Below, piece after piece: positions 17,310 to 24,655 of a stretch of 64,000 nucleotides of DNA. The notes below the pieces were generated by a model, which was given only the letters and a program-made list of their open reading frames with translations, was not told where the DNA came from and searched no databases. Origin of the DNA: CAVPHV01 sp963821095 (GTDB taxonomy: Bacteria; Actinomycetota; Acidimicrobiia; Spongiisociales; UBA5794); contig CAWGCJ010000023.1 of the NCBI GenBank assembly GCA_963821095.1, forward strand, positions 410,701 to 474,700, written 5' to 3'. A program made the position numbers and the translations under genes. Every line of letters begins with the position of its first letter. The first letter of the stretch is position 1.

Positions 17310-18488
17310 CTAGTCCGAGTTGAGCGGCATGCTGGCGACAAAGGCGCGGGCCAGGCTTCGGTTGATGTCGTCGGGAACCGGCTGAGCGCCGGGCGATAGG
17401 TCGCCGTGGCGGGTGGCGACCCGTTCGAGGGAGCGGGCCTGCATGGCGAAGCCCAGGTCCATCGATTCGATGCTGTTGCCCTTCGGCTGACTTCCAGCGA
17501 GGTTCAGCATGCGGCCTCGCGAGATCAGGTCGACGGTGCGGCCGTCCCGGAGAATATGACGATCGAGGGCCTCGCCAAGCGGGATGCGCTCGGCGGTTGC
17601 CGCGTCCAATGCCGGGACATCGATCTCCCGATCGAAGTGGCCGGCATTCCCGAGCAGCACTCCGTCGGCGGCGGCCGCCAGGGCGGCTTCGCCGACCACG
17701 TGATCTACCCCCGTGGCCGTGATGACGACATCAGCACGCGGAATGAGGTTGATGATGTCGCCAACTTGGAAGCCATCGAGTGCGGCCTCCAACGCCTTGA
17801 TCTCGTCGGGTTCCGCGACCATGACGGCGCTCCCGTTGGCCCGGAAGTACTGGGCGATGCCGCGACCGCACCAGCCGTAGCCGACAACGAGCGTGCGCTT
17901 GCCCTGTGGCATCAGGTTCGTGTGGCGCAGAAACGACTCGTAGATGGATTGCCCGACTGCGTGCTTGTTCTCGGCGATGGCCTTGAGCGGCGAGTCGTTG
18001 ATCACGATCATCGGGAAGTCAACACTCGCCGCCAGTTCGCCGGTGAGGCGATTGTGACCTGATGTTGTCTCCTCGGTTCCGCCCAGCACGGCAACGCCCT
18101 GCTCGATGGCGAATGCGGCCAGGTCGGCACCGTTGTCGAGGATGACGTCGGGTTTGGCTTCCACGATGGATCGAACATGGCCGAGATGGGTCTCCAACCT
18201 GTCGGTATGGCGGCCCCGGGCGTCGATGCCGCGTTCGATGAGGTAACCCACGACGTCATCCTGGGTGGTGCCGTAGTTGCCGACGGCCACGACGTCGGCG
18301 CCGCCTCGCTGCAGCGCCAGCAGCAGTACGGCGGTCTTGACTTCGAGGTGAAGCGAGACCCCGATCCGCAGCTCGGCGAAGGGTTGGGTCGTATCGAACT
18401 CGTCGGCGATGGCTCCCAAGAGGTGCATGTTGGACGAGGTCCACAGGATGCGCTGTGCGATTTCGTCGAGCGGCGGTGCTGGGGTCAT
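17310..18488 (-). CDS. S-adenosylhomocysteinase-like protein, divergent
   Basis: A 392-aa homologue of adenosylhomocysteinase. Recognisable elements: GVSLHLEVKTAVLLLAL (substrate His), NYGTTQDDVV, DNGADL, GGTEETTSGHNRL, NDSPLKAIAENKHAVGQS, and the NAD-binding GYGWCGRGIA followed by ITATGVDHVV and LGNAGHFDREID. The lysine of the canonical T-K-x-x-x-D-N site is kept but the Asp is Glu here, and the C-terminal Lys-Tyr-Arg-Tyr tail is absent, so the substrate may differ from S-adenosylhomocysteine. Start ATG 18488 with AGGA upstream; longer frames upstream overlap the divergent gene and are rejected. No methionine-cycle genes adjoin. Confidence 0.82.
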   Translation of the reverse strand: MTPAPPLDEIAQRILWTSSNMHLLGAIADEFDTTQPFAELRIGVSLHLEVKTAVLLLALQRGGADVVAVGNYGTTQDDVVGYLIERGIDARGRHTDRLETHLGHVRSIVEAKPDVILDNGADLAAFAIEQGVAVLGGTEETTSGHNRLTGELAASVDFPMIVINDSPLKAIAENKHAVGQSIYESFLRHTNLMPQGKRTLVVGYGWCGRGIAQYFRANGSAVMVAEPDEIKALEAALDGFQVGDIINLIPRADVVITATGVDHVVGEAALAAAADGVLLGNAGHFDREIDVPALDAATAERIPLGEALDRHILRDGRTVDLISRGRMLNLAGSQPKGNSIESMDLGFAMQARSLERVATRHGDLSPGAQPVPDDINRSLARAFVASMPLNSD

Positions 18489-18609
18489 GCGGGCGGCTTC
18501 CTTTAGGCGCGGGTTGCTCTCACCGAGAGTATGGCAAGACCGAATCGCCGCACCGCCGACTGCGAACCTCGCCTCAAGGGTGTGGCCAATGGCGACGATT
18601 CTCCTGGGT

Positions 18610-19062
18610 ATGTCATCTCGGACCATCAACTCGCTCGTCGTGGGGATTCTTGGTGTGGTGCTCGCTTCGTGTGGTGCGCTGCCGGCTTCGACTTCGACGT
18701 CGACCACATCGTCGGATACCAACGGTCGGGAAACGACGACGACCGTGGCAGAGAGCCCGGCGACGACGGTTGCCGAGGGTGCCATCGACGTCGCTCTACA
18801 GCTGCCTTCGGACTGGGGCGAAGCGGTGGTCCAGGGACGGTCGGACGACTTCCCAACCGCACGCCTGGCGTGGGAGGCAAGGGGATCGAGCCTGAACGTG
18901 TCCCTGCCAGGGGAAGGCGCCTACATGTTCTGGGCGGAGGCGCCCAGCAGCGACGACGGGCTCTGCTTCTACCAGGCGCAGTCGGACCCACAGTGGCAGC
19001 AGACGGACGTGTTCGACGGCGACACCGTGAGGCTCGACATTGCCGGCGAGGTGTGCGAGTAG
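18610..19062 (+). CDS. small lipoprotein of unknown function
   Basis: A 150-aa protein whose N-terminus is a lipoprotein signal: SSRTINSLVVGILGVVLASC with a lipobox LASC, so it should be anchored at the outer face of the membrane. A Ser/Thr/Asp linker (about 25-55) leads to a small folded domain, IDVALQLPSDWGEAVVQG through DSLNVSLPGEG-like strands to CFYQAQSDPQW and a C-terminal Cys pair. An alternative ATG at 18589 would lengthen the n-region. It is divergent from the SAHH-like gene, with a 121-bp shared promoter region. No family is recognised. Confidence 0.72.
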   Translation: MSSRTINSLVVGILGVVLASCGALPASTSTSTTSSDTNGRETTTTVAESPATTVAEGAIDVALQLPSDWGEAVVQGRSDDFPTARLAWEARGSSLNVSLPGEGAYMFWAEAPSSDDGLCFYQAQSDPQWQQTDVFDGDTVRLDIAGEVCE

Positions 19063-19077
19063 TCGCTCACGGCCTGC

Positions 19078-19215
19078 TCAGGTCTCGACGGATTCCCTCC
19101 GGGACGCGACGTACCCGTCGGCGACAAGCCGGATCAGGTCATCGGTGACGGTTCGCTGGGCCATGAAGCGCCGAGAGAACGGCGGCCCGACCGGCAGCGC
19201 ATGCCATGGTGGTGC
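19078..19215 (-). pseudogene. possible 3' remnant of an unidentified gene in a 317-bp gap
   Basis: The gap 19063-19380 has no complete gene. On the minus strand an open stretch ends at TGA 19078-19080 and reads protein-like: PLPVGPPFSRRFMAQRT followed by VTDDLIRLVADGYVASRR and ESVET. A stop lies about 50 codons upstream and no start codon with a ribosome site is visible. It may be the tail of a lost gene or chance. The rest of the gap shows nothing. Confidence 0.25.
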
Positions 19216-19380
19216 TGGTGCTGATCACGGGGCGATTGTGTGGGCATCAGCGTCTGGGTTCTCCAGCGTCGCGGCATCGTGGACTAGGCGGCCTGATGTC
19301 AGTCGGGTGGGAGTTCCCCAGGTGGAATTGGGGGATGAGCCCTATGGCCGCGGTGGCGAGAAGTTGGCACAGTCTGATGC

Positions 19381-19740
19381 ATGAGCCAACCAGCCCCACA
19401 GATCGATAAGTCCAGCGAGGTCAACTCCCGGTGGTACCGGGCGACCTGGATGACCGTGCTCCGCGTCCTTGCCTCCGGATTCGCCATCGTCGTTGGCCTT
19501 GGCATTGTCCTGGTCACCATGGCTATGGGGGACTGTTCTGCTTTCGGTGGCACCTGCCCTCGGCAGGACGGCTTCCCCGATGACGTGTTTCGAATGGCGG
19601 CATTCGGTGGAGCTCTCGCCGTGGCAATGCCGTACTACCTGAAACGGCCGACCCGGCGACGATGGGCCATTGCCCTTGGCATCGGAATTGTGGCCGGAGT
19701 GGCCATTGGGTTGTTCGCCGTCTCTGCGACGGCCGCGTAG
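19381..19740 (+). CDS. small membrane protein, unknown
   Basis: A 119-aa protein with three probable transmembrane helices: residues about 29-49 (RVLASGFAIVVGLGIVLVTM), 71-85 (MAAFGGALAVAMPYY) and 95-117 (AIALGIGIVAGVAIGLFAVS). A CSAFGGTCP loop with two cysteines lies between the first two. The start ATG 19381 gives a polar N-terminal tail of about 24 residues. No family is recognised and no operon partner is clear; DUF3097 follows 69 bp later on the same strand. Confidence 0.7.
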   Translation: MSQPAPQIDKSSEVNSRWYRATWMTVLRVLASGFAIVVGLGIVLVTMAMGDCSAFGGTCPRQDGFPDDVFRMAAFGGALAVAMPYYLKRPTRRRWAIALGIGIVAGVAIGLFAVSATAA

Positions 19741-19809
19741 AGCCACACCCGAAAGCCTGGGCCATCAGATCAACGGCTGGCGACAGCGTTGGGGCTACGC
19801 TCGTCGGCC

Positions 19810-20628
19810 ATGGCCAAGCAAGATCGGTGGGCAAGCGACGACGTCCTCGAGACGTTCCGCAAGCCGACCTACGTTGAACTCGAAGTCGCGCACGGGATGA
19901 CGCTGACCCACACCGGGTCACGCTTCACCGGCGTGGTCGCCGGGTTCTCCGAACGAGACCAGGTGCTCCTGGTCGGTGATTCCGGGGACCGGCAACTCTT
20001 CAAGGCCCACGACGGAGCCTTTACCCACAAGGGGATCCGCGTTGCGTTGCGGGCGCCGGCGAACCCGGTGGACAAGCCGCGTCGGCTCACCGCCTCGGGT
20101 TCGATTGAAGTCGGCGACGTTCGTGCTCGAGTGGCCGCCGCCAGCCGCATCTGGGTCGAGGGTATTCACGACGCCGAGTTGATCGAGAAGATCTGGGGCG
20201 ACGACCTCAGGGTGGCCGGCGTTGTCGTCGAGCCGCTCCACGGTGCAGACAATTTGGAGACAGCGGTCTCGGAGTTCGGGCCCGCCTCGAGTCGCAGGCT
20301 CGGCGTTCTGTTGGATCACCTGGTCGATGGATCGAAGGAATCGCGGATTGCGGGGCGGGTGGCGCAGGAGCACGTCCTGGTTCGCGGCCACCCCTATGTC
20401 GACATCTGGCAGGCGATCAAGCCGGGCACCATCGGCATCGAGGCATGGCCGGTAGTGCCGCACGGGCAACCCTGGAAAGAGGGCGTGGTAGCGGGGTTGG
20501 GGATGGACGTGGAGGCTGGAGCCTTCTGGGGGAAGGTGCTCAGCGCCGTCTCGACCTACCGTGACGTCGAGACACCGCTGGTCAACGCAGTTGAGCAACT
20601 CATCGACTTCGTCACCATCGAGGGATAG
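19810..20628 (+). CDS. DUF3097 family protein
   Basis: A 272-aa protein matching DUF3097, a family nearly confined to actinobacteria. Typical stretches: RKPTYVELEVAHGMTLTHTG, GVVAGFSERDQVLLVGDSG, ASRIWVEGIHDAELIEKIWG followed by DDLR, VVVEPLHGAD, GVLLDHLVDGSKESRI and VRGHPYVDIWQAIKPGTIGI. The segment WVEGIHDAELIEKIWG resembles Toprim-type acidic sites (VEGxxDAxLxExxxGxDLR), which suggests a nucleic-acid enzyme fold; this is an inference. The start ATG 19810 is preferred to the upstream 19789 one because the conserved part follows closely. Confidence 0.88.
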   Translation: MAKQDRWASDDVLETFRKPTYVELEVAHGMTLTHTGSRFTGVVAGFSERDQVLLVGDSGDRQLFKAHDGAFTHKGIRVALRAPANPVDKPRRLTASGSIEVGDVRARVAAASRIWVEGIHDAELIEKIWGDDLRVAGVVVEPLHGADNLETAVSEFGPASSRRLGVLLDHLVDGSKESRIAGRVAQEHVLVRGHPYVDIWQAIKPGTIGIEAWPVVPHGQPWKEGVVAGLGMDVEAGAFWGKVLSAVSTYRDVETPLVNAVEQLIDFVTIEG

Positions 20629-20660
20629 TCGCCGCTGCGGTGTGACTAGCGTCTCGCCGG

Positions 20661-21347
20661 ATGGAGTCGAACACCCAAGTTCAGATCTACACGATGCAGT
20701 CAGTGGCCGAGGCTGAAGCGGTCGCCGCTCTCGGGGTCGACCATGTGGGAGTCACCCCGTCGCATCGAGGGCTGCCAGGGGAGGTTGACGAGGCAACGGC
20801 CTCCGACATCTGCGCCGCCCTGACCGGCCTGGCGAGGTCGGTGGCCCTCAGCGTCGAGACCGAAGCCGAAGACCTTGTGCGGATGGTGGCGAGGGTGCAG
20901 CCCGACATCCTGCACCTCTGCGGCCCGCCCGGCGAGATCACCCCGCCAGCCGTTGCCGATCTGCGCCGCGCCCTGCCAGGGATCGGCATCATGCAAGCCA
21001 TCGCCGTCACCGGACCTGAAGCGGTTGAGACGGCTCTGTCGTACGAAGCCGCAGTTGACTTCCTGATCCTCGACTCGGTCACGCCTGACGTGCCCGGTGT
21101 CGGCGCGGCCGGGACCGTCCATGATTGGGCGGTCAGCGCCGCCATCGTGGCAGCGGTGGACGTACCCGTCGTGTTGGCGGGCGGGCTGTCTCCCGACAAC
21201 GTGGCCAACGCCATCGCGGTCGTGCACCCGTGGGCCGTCGATTCGCTCACGTGCACCAATCGGCCGCTGCTCAGCGGCGGGTTCGAGAAGGATCTCGACC
21301 TGGTGTGGCGATTCGCCCAAGCCGCCAAGGGTGAGGCCGCCTCATGA
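20661..21347 (+). CDS. phosphoribosylanthranilate isomerase-like (TrpF-like) TIM-barrel protein
   Basis: A 228-aa TIM barrel related to TrpF: VQIYTMQSVAEAEAVAALGV followed by DHVGV at strands 1-2, LSVETEAEDLVRMVARVQPD, LHLCG at strand 4, DFLILDS at the strand where TrpF has its catalytic Asp, and PVVLAGGLSPDNVANAI for the phosphate loop. The catalytic Cys of true TrpF (KxCG) is replaced by Tyr/Thr in IYTMQS, so isomerisation of phosphoribosylanthranilate is unlikely. Its stop overlaps the start of the PfkB kinase gene (ATGA), so the two are coupled. A -10 box TAGCGT at 20647-20652 sits eight bases before the ATG. There are no other trp genes here. Confidence 0.78.
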   Translation: MESNTQVQIYTMQSVAEAEAVAALGVDHVGVTPSHRGLPGEVDEATASDICAALTGLARSVALSVETEAEDLVRMVARVQPDILHLCGPPGEITPPAVADLRRALPGIGIMQAIAVTGPEAVETALSYEAAVDFLILDSVTPDVPGVGAAGTVHDWAVSAAIVAAVDVPVVLAGGLSPDNVANAIAVVHPWAVDSLTCTNRPLLSGGFEKDLDLVWRFAQAAKGEAAS

Positions 21348-22279
21348 CCGTGCTCGTGGTTGGCGACGCCAACGTCGATCTCGAAATCCGTCTTCCCCAG
21401 CAGCCACGAGCGAGCGAGCACGCCAACCCCGACCCGCAGCTCTTTGGCGGCGGCTCCGCGGCAAACACCGCGGCCGCATTGGCCCGATTGGGGCTCAACT
21501 GCAGATTCTCCGGCACAGTCGGCGACGACAGCTTCGGGCGATTCGCCGTTGCCAGCCTGGAAGGTGCCGGCGTCGATACCGCGTGGGTGACGGCGACCCC
21601 CGACCTCCCGACTGTCACAGTCATCACCGTCAAGCAACCCGACGGTGAACGCCTCATCTATGTGTGGCCACCCTCGGGCGGCGCCCACTCCGCACTCGAG
21701 GTGGAAGCAACCACCGCTGCGGTCTCAGGCGTGGACTGGCTCCACGTTTCAGGCATCTGCCTGAGAGTGCGGCCCGCACGCGACGCGCTCCTGGCGGCAA
21801 TGGCCCAGGCTCGCGCCGAGGGCGTCGTGGTGTCGTTCGATCTGAATCTTCGGTTGGAGAACTGGGGCTGGGACGATGGCTTCCGTGAGGTGGTGATGGC
21901 AGCGGTCGAACGCTCGGACGTGGTGCTCGGAGCGGCGGGGGACGAAGTCGGTGCCTTGGCCGGCGTTGAGGATCCGATCGCAGCCGCAACCGCACTCGCC
22001 GGCACACAACGGACGGTGGTTGCCCGGATCGGTGCCGCAGGTGCGGTCGCCTGCTCTGCAGGTTCGGTGGTGGCGGAGGCCGGTTTTGAGGTTGCAGTAG
22101 TCGACACAGTCGGCGCCGGCGACGCCTTCAACGCCGGGTTCATCGCGTCTCGGCTGGCCGGAGGGACGATCGCCGACGCGCTGCGTTGGGGGAATGCAGT
22201 CGCAGCCTTGTCGATCGGCGAGGCGGGGGCTCGGTCGACACCGACGAAGGCCCGACTCAGCGAGTTCCTGAGGCGCTGA
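21344..22279 (+). CDS. PfkB/ribokinase family sugar kinase
   Basis: A 311-aa kinase. PfkB signature 1 is FGGGSAANTAAALARLGLN (about 34-52) and signature 2 is DTVGAGDAFNAGFIASRLAG (about 246-265), with the catalytic Asp in GAGDAFN and the GAGD anion hole. The lid and substrate residues follow the ribokinase layout. It phosphorylates a sugar, nucleoside or sugar phosphate at the ATP gamma phosphate. ATGA overlap with the TrpF-like gene implies joint function, perhaps on a phosphorylated pentose; the substrate is unknown. An isomerase-like barrel plus kinase pair would suit salvage of a modified sugar. Confidence 0.9.
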   Translation: MTVLVVGDANVDLEIRLPQQPRASEHANPDPQLFGGGSAANTAAALARLGLNCRFSGTVGDDSFGRFAVASLEGAGVDTAWVTATPDLPTVTVITVKQPDGERLIYVWPPSGGAHSALEVEATTAAVSGVDWLHVSGICLRVRPARDALLAAMAQARAEGVVVSFDLNLRLENWGWDDGFREVVMAAVERSDVVLGAAGDEVGALAGVEDPIAAATALAGTQRTVVARIGAAGAVACSAGSVVAEAGFEVAVVDTVGAGDAFNAGFIASRLAGGTIADALRWGNAVAALSIGEAGARSTPTKARLSEFLRR

Positions 22280-22358
22280 GCCACCGTCATCGGGCCGGTG
22301 GCTGTGGCATAGTTGAAACGAGCCGGTGCGTGCGAGTGTTCAAAGGGGAGGACGATCA

Positions 22359-22832
22359 ATGGCTGGATTCGCAAAGTACGAAGGTGTTGACGGCGAGTCA
22401 TTCGACGCCAACCATCAGGGGTGGGTGGATATCCTGGCGTTCGATTGGGCAGGCACGAGCGGGGATTCGGATGGGTCGTCGCGGCGCCGTTCGGCTCCCC
22501 ACATCGACGACTTCAACATCGTCATCGCCTATGAGAAGGCGGCGGTCAAGCTGCAGGAGGGCTTTCTCAAAGGGAAGGTGTTCCCGAAGCTCGAGGTTGA
22601 GCTCACCGCCACCTACGGAGGTGCCCGAGCCACTTACCTCAAGTACGAGCTGAAGAACGTGATGATCACGTCGTATCAGGTCAACGCCTCGGGGAGCGAG
22701 GACGACGGGCCGCCGATCGTCGCCGTCGCCAACAGCTTCGAAGAGATCAAGGTCACCTACACCGAGTACGACCCGACCGGCGGAGCGTTGGGGAACGTAG
22801 TCTCCGAACACAAGCTGGAGGGCCGCCGCTAG
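22359..22832 (+). CDS. hcp: Hcp family protein (type VI secretion tail-tube / effector)
   Basis: A 157-aa protein with the Hcp fold: MAGFAKYEGVDGES near the start, then DFNIVIAYEKAAVKLQEGFL followed by KGKVFPKLEVELTAT, LKYELKNVMITSYQVNASGS, and SFEEIKVTYTEYDPTGG. These match the phase-variable Hcp1 signature of KDGxDGES, then K-x-x-ASPxL, NVxISSYQxSGS and FxKIxxTYTxxxxTG. In Proteobacteria Hcp hexamers stack into the T6SS tube. No VgrG, TssB/C, TssH or baseplate gene is within the window. A strong ribosome site (AGGGGAGGA) precedes ATG 22359. It may be a free-standing homologue or part of a contractile injection system elsewhere. Confidence 0.85.
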   Translation: MAGFAKYEGVDGESFDANHQGWVDILAFDWAGTSGDSDGSSRRRSAPHIDDFNIVIAYEKAAVKLQEGFLKGKVFPKLEVELTATYGGARATYLKYELKNVMITSYQVNASGSEDDGPPIVAVANSFEEIKVTYTEYDPTGGALGNVVSEHKLEGRR

Positions 22833-22889
22833 GGGGCTGTCGAACAACGTCGGCGTGGGTTTGTCGCGATGGCGACGAGATTCTGCGTC

Positions 22890-24302
22890 TCACGGGTTGC
22901 GGCCTGCAAACGCGTGAGAGCCAGCTTGTTGGACGACGGGTGCTGCCTTGAGAACAGTGGCGACCCGGGTGGAATCGACGGCAACCTCCACGCCGTCCTG
23001 GCGAGTGCCCCAGTTGCCTGAGCGGATAGTGATGAGGGACCACAAGCGCAGCGGCACGAGGAGGAGCACATGGAAGACTGCGTAGAGCGGCGCGAGCAGA
23101 AACGTCGCAACTGCGTGATGACGGGACAGCGAAGGCGTCGGGAGGAACCGGACTGAGCGTGCGTACGCCGAGAAGGTCAGGTGGGCCGCGTAGTAGGCAA
23201 ACGCAACCCCTCCGGCGACAAACGGTCGAATCAGGACCGCCGAAGCCAATCCGAGGGTGAGCAGCACCCAGGAGGCGAGTTCCACCAGCGACAGTTTCCA
23301 GGGCCAGGTCCGCGGCGACATGAAGCGGAGGACCCAGAGCGACTCGCGGAAGAACGACTTGTTCCAACGAATCTGCTGACGCACGTAGTGCGAGATACGT
23401 TCCGGGACGACGGTATAGCCGACTGAACTCTCGACGAACTTGACCGGGCCGCGCAACAGCGCGTAGTTGGTCAGGCGGCGATCATCTCCGAACTGCACCT
23501 CGACGCCGAGGAATGTCTGGGTGACGAAGTCCTCGAGATTGTCGGTGATCACCTCGGTGCGGTACATCGACAAGGATCCACAGCAGCAGAGGACGGAGCC
23601 GACCCGCGAGTACGCAGCCCGTTCGTACAGGAAGGCGTTGGCGTATCGAAGATCGGTAAGCCGGGTCAGGAGGTTCGTGTCGGGGTTGAGCGCCCGTACC
23701 GAGCCGGTGGCTGCTTGAACGGTTCGGTCGGAGAAGTCCCGAGCGAGTTCAGCCATTGCTCGAGGCTCGAGCACGGTGTCCGAATCGACGGTGAGGATGA
23801 GTTCACATTTGGTGCGACGAAAGGCATGTGCCTGCGCGTGGCGTTTTCCCCGGTTGTTCTCGTAGCGAATCACTTCTGCCTCGGGAAGATCGGCCAGAGC
23901 CGCTCGCGCAATGTAGAAGGCGGACGTGTCGGCCGAGCCGTCGTCGATGACCCAGATCTCATCGAGCGGCTTGGTCTGCTTGCGCAGCGAGTCGATACAC
24001 CGCAGAAGCGCAACAGGGTCCTCGTTGAAGAAGGGCACGACAGCGGCAACGGTGGCGGAGGGGATTGGGGGACGAGGCACCGTTCGGTAGAAGACGGCTG
24101 CGCCGAGCTTGATCCCGACCATTCCCAAGGCTACGGCCCCGTACCAATAGACGCCATGGGAGAAGCGCAATGCCGCCGCGGCAGCCACAGCGAAGAGGGC
24201 GACGGCGAGGGCTCGCTCGGCGACGGTTGGGATCCGCAGGCCTGCGTCGCGGCCGGGGGCGCGGGATACCGGCGGGGCAGCGTGGCCCTTCCGGTCGGTC
24301 AT
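22890..24302 (-). CDS. processive family-2 glycosyltransferase (hyaluronan/cellulose synthase-like)
   Basis: A 470-aa membrane glycosyltransferase. Two N-terminal hydrophobic segments (about 28-70) precede a GT2 catalytic domain: VAAVVPFFNEDP, IDDGSADTSA, DSDT (the DXD metal site), then GSLSMYRTE, and QQIRW, the QxxRW product-binding motif of processive synthases such as HasA, NodC and cellulose synthase. Four or so helices follow (about 330-430). It should extend a polysaccharide at the cytoplasmic face. The start at ATG 24302 gives this layout; upstream in-frame sequence is not protein-like. No partner polysaccharide genes adjoin. Confidence 0.88.
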   Translation of the reverse strand: MTDRKGHAAPPVSRAPGRDAGLRIPTVAERALAVALFAVAAAAALRFSHGVYWYGAVALGMVGIKLGAAVFYRTVPRPPIPSATVAAVVPFFNEDPVALLRCIDSLRKQTKPLDEIWVIDDGSADTSAFYIARAALADLPEAEVIRYENNRGKRHAQAHAFRRTKCELILTVDSDTVLEPRAMAELARDFSDRTVQAATGSVRALNPDTNLLTRLTDLRYANAFLYERAAYSRVGSVLCCCGSLSMYRTEVITDNLEDFVTQTFLGVEVQFGDDRRLTNYALLRGPVKFVESSVGYTVVPERISHYVRQQIRWNKSFFRESLWVLRFMSPRTWPWKLSLVELASWVLLTLGLASAVLIRPFVAGGVAFAYYAAHLTFSAYARSVRFLPTPSLSRHHAVATFLLAPLYAVFHVLLLVPLRLWSLITIRSGNWGTRQDGVEVAVDSTRVATVLKAAPVVQQAGSHAFAGRNP

Positions 24303-24493
24303 GGAACCGGCATCCCTCCTGCGCTCCTGGCGCTCGTGCAGAATCAGTGTCAGAGCGATTGAACGTGTCTGGTGCCGATGGAATAGGACCCGCGGCGCGT
24401 TCGTAGCTCTCCTGGTAGGTCTCGGCCACAGTCGTCCGAATCTTGAGGAGGCAAGCGGGCGCGTCGTCCTTGATGGCCGAATCCGAGCGCGAT

Positions 24494-24655
24494 GCGGGGG
24501 TGACACAAGCTGTGCCACCCCCGCGTTTCCGATGGTCCAACAGTCTGCTACTCGCCTGTTGGACAATGTCGGTTCGCGCTCGCCCCGATCGTGCAGACCG
24601 GGCGTTCGCCGGCTGGGCGAGCGCTCACGCCGATGGTCCAACAGTCTCCTACTCG
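24494..24655 (-). repeat. cluster of inverted repeats and a 26-bp direct repeat after the 713-aa gene
   Basis: The 346-bp gap 24303-24648 holds no gene but strong repeat structure. IR1: a 14-bp stem with one mismatch (GCGGGGGTGACACA / TGTGCCACCCCCGC), 24494-24524. IR2: GTCCAACAG 24535-24543 with CTGTTGGAC 24556-24564. IR3: GCGCTCGCCC 24576-24585 with GGGCGAGCGC 24615-24624. A 26-nt direct repeat with one mismatch lies at 24529-24554 and 24630-24655; the second copy includes the stop codon of the 713-aa gene. IR1 and IR2 could terminate leftward transcription. The direct repeat suggests a small duplication at the gene end. Confidence 0.6.

Noticed and set aside
18489..18785. N-terminal extension of the SAHH-like gene
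   Set aside because: The added 99 residues lie antisense to the lipoprotein gene and are low-complexity; ATG 18488 has a ribosome site.
20661..21347. Calling the barrel gene trpF
   Set aside because: The catalytic Cys is missing and there are no trp genes nearby, so the gene symbol would mislead.
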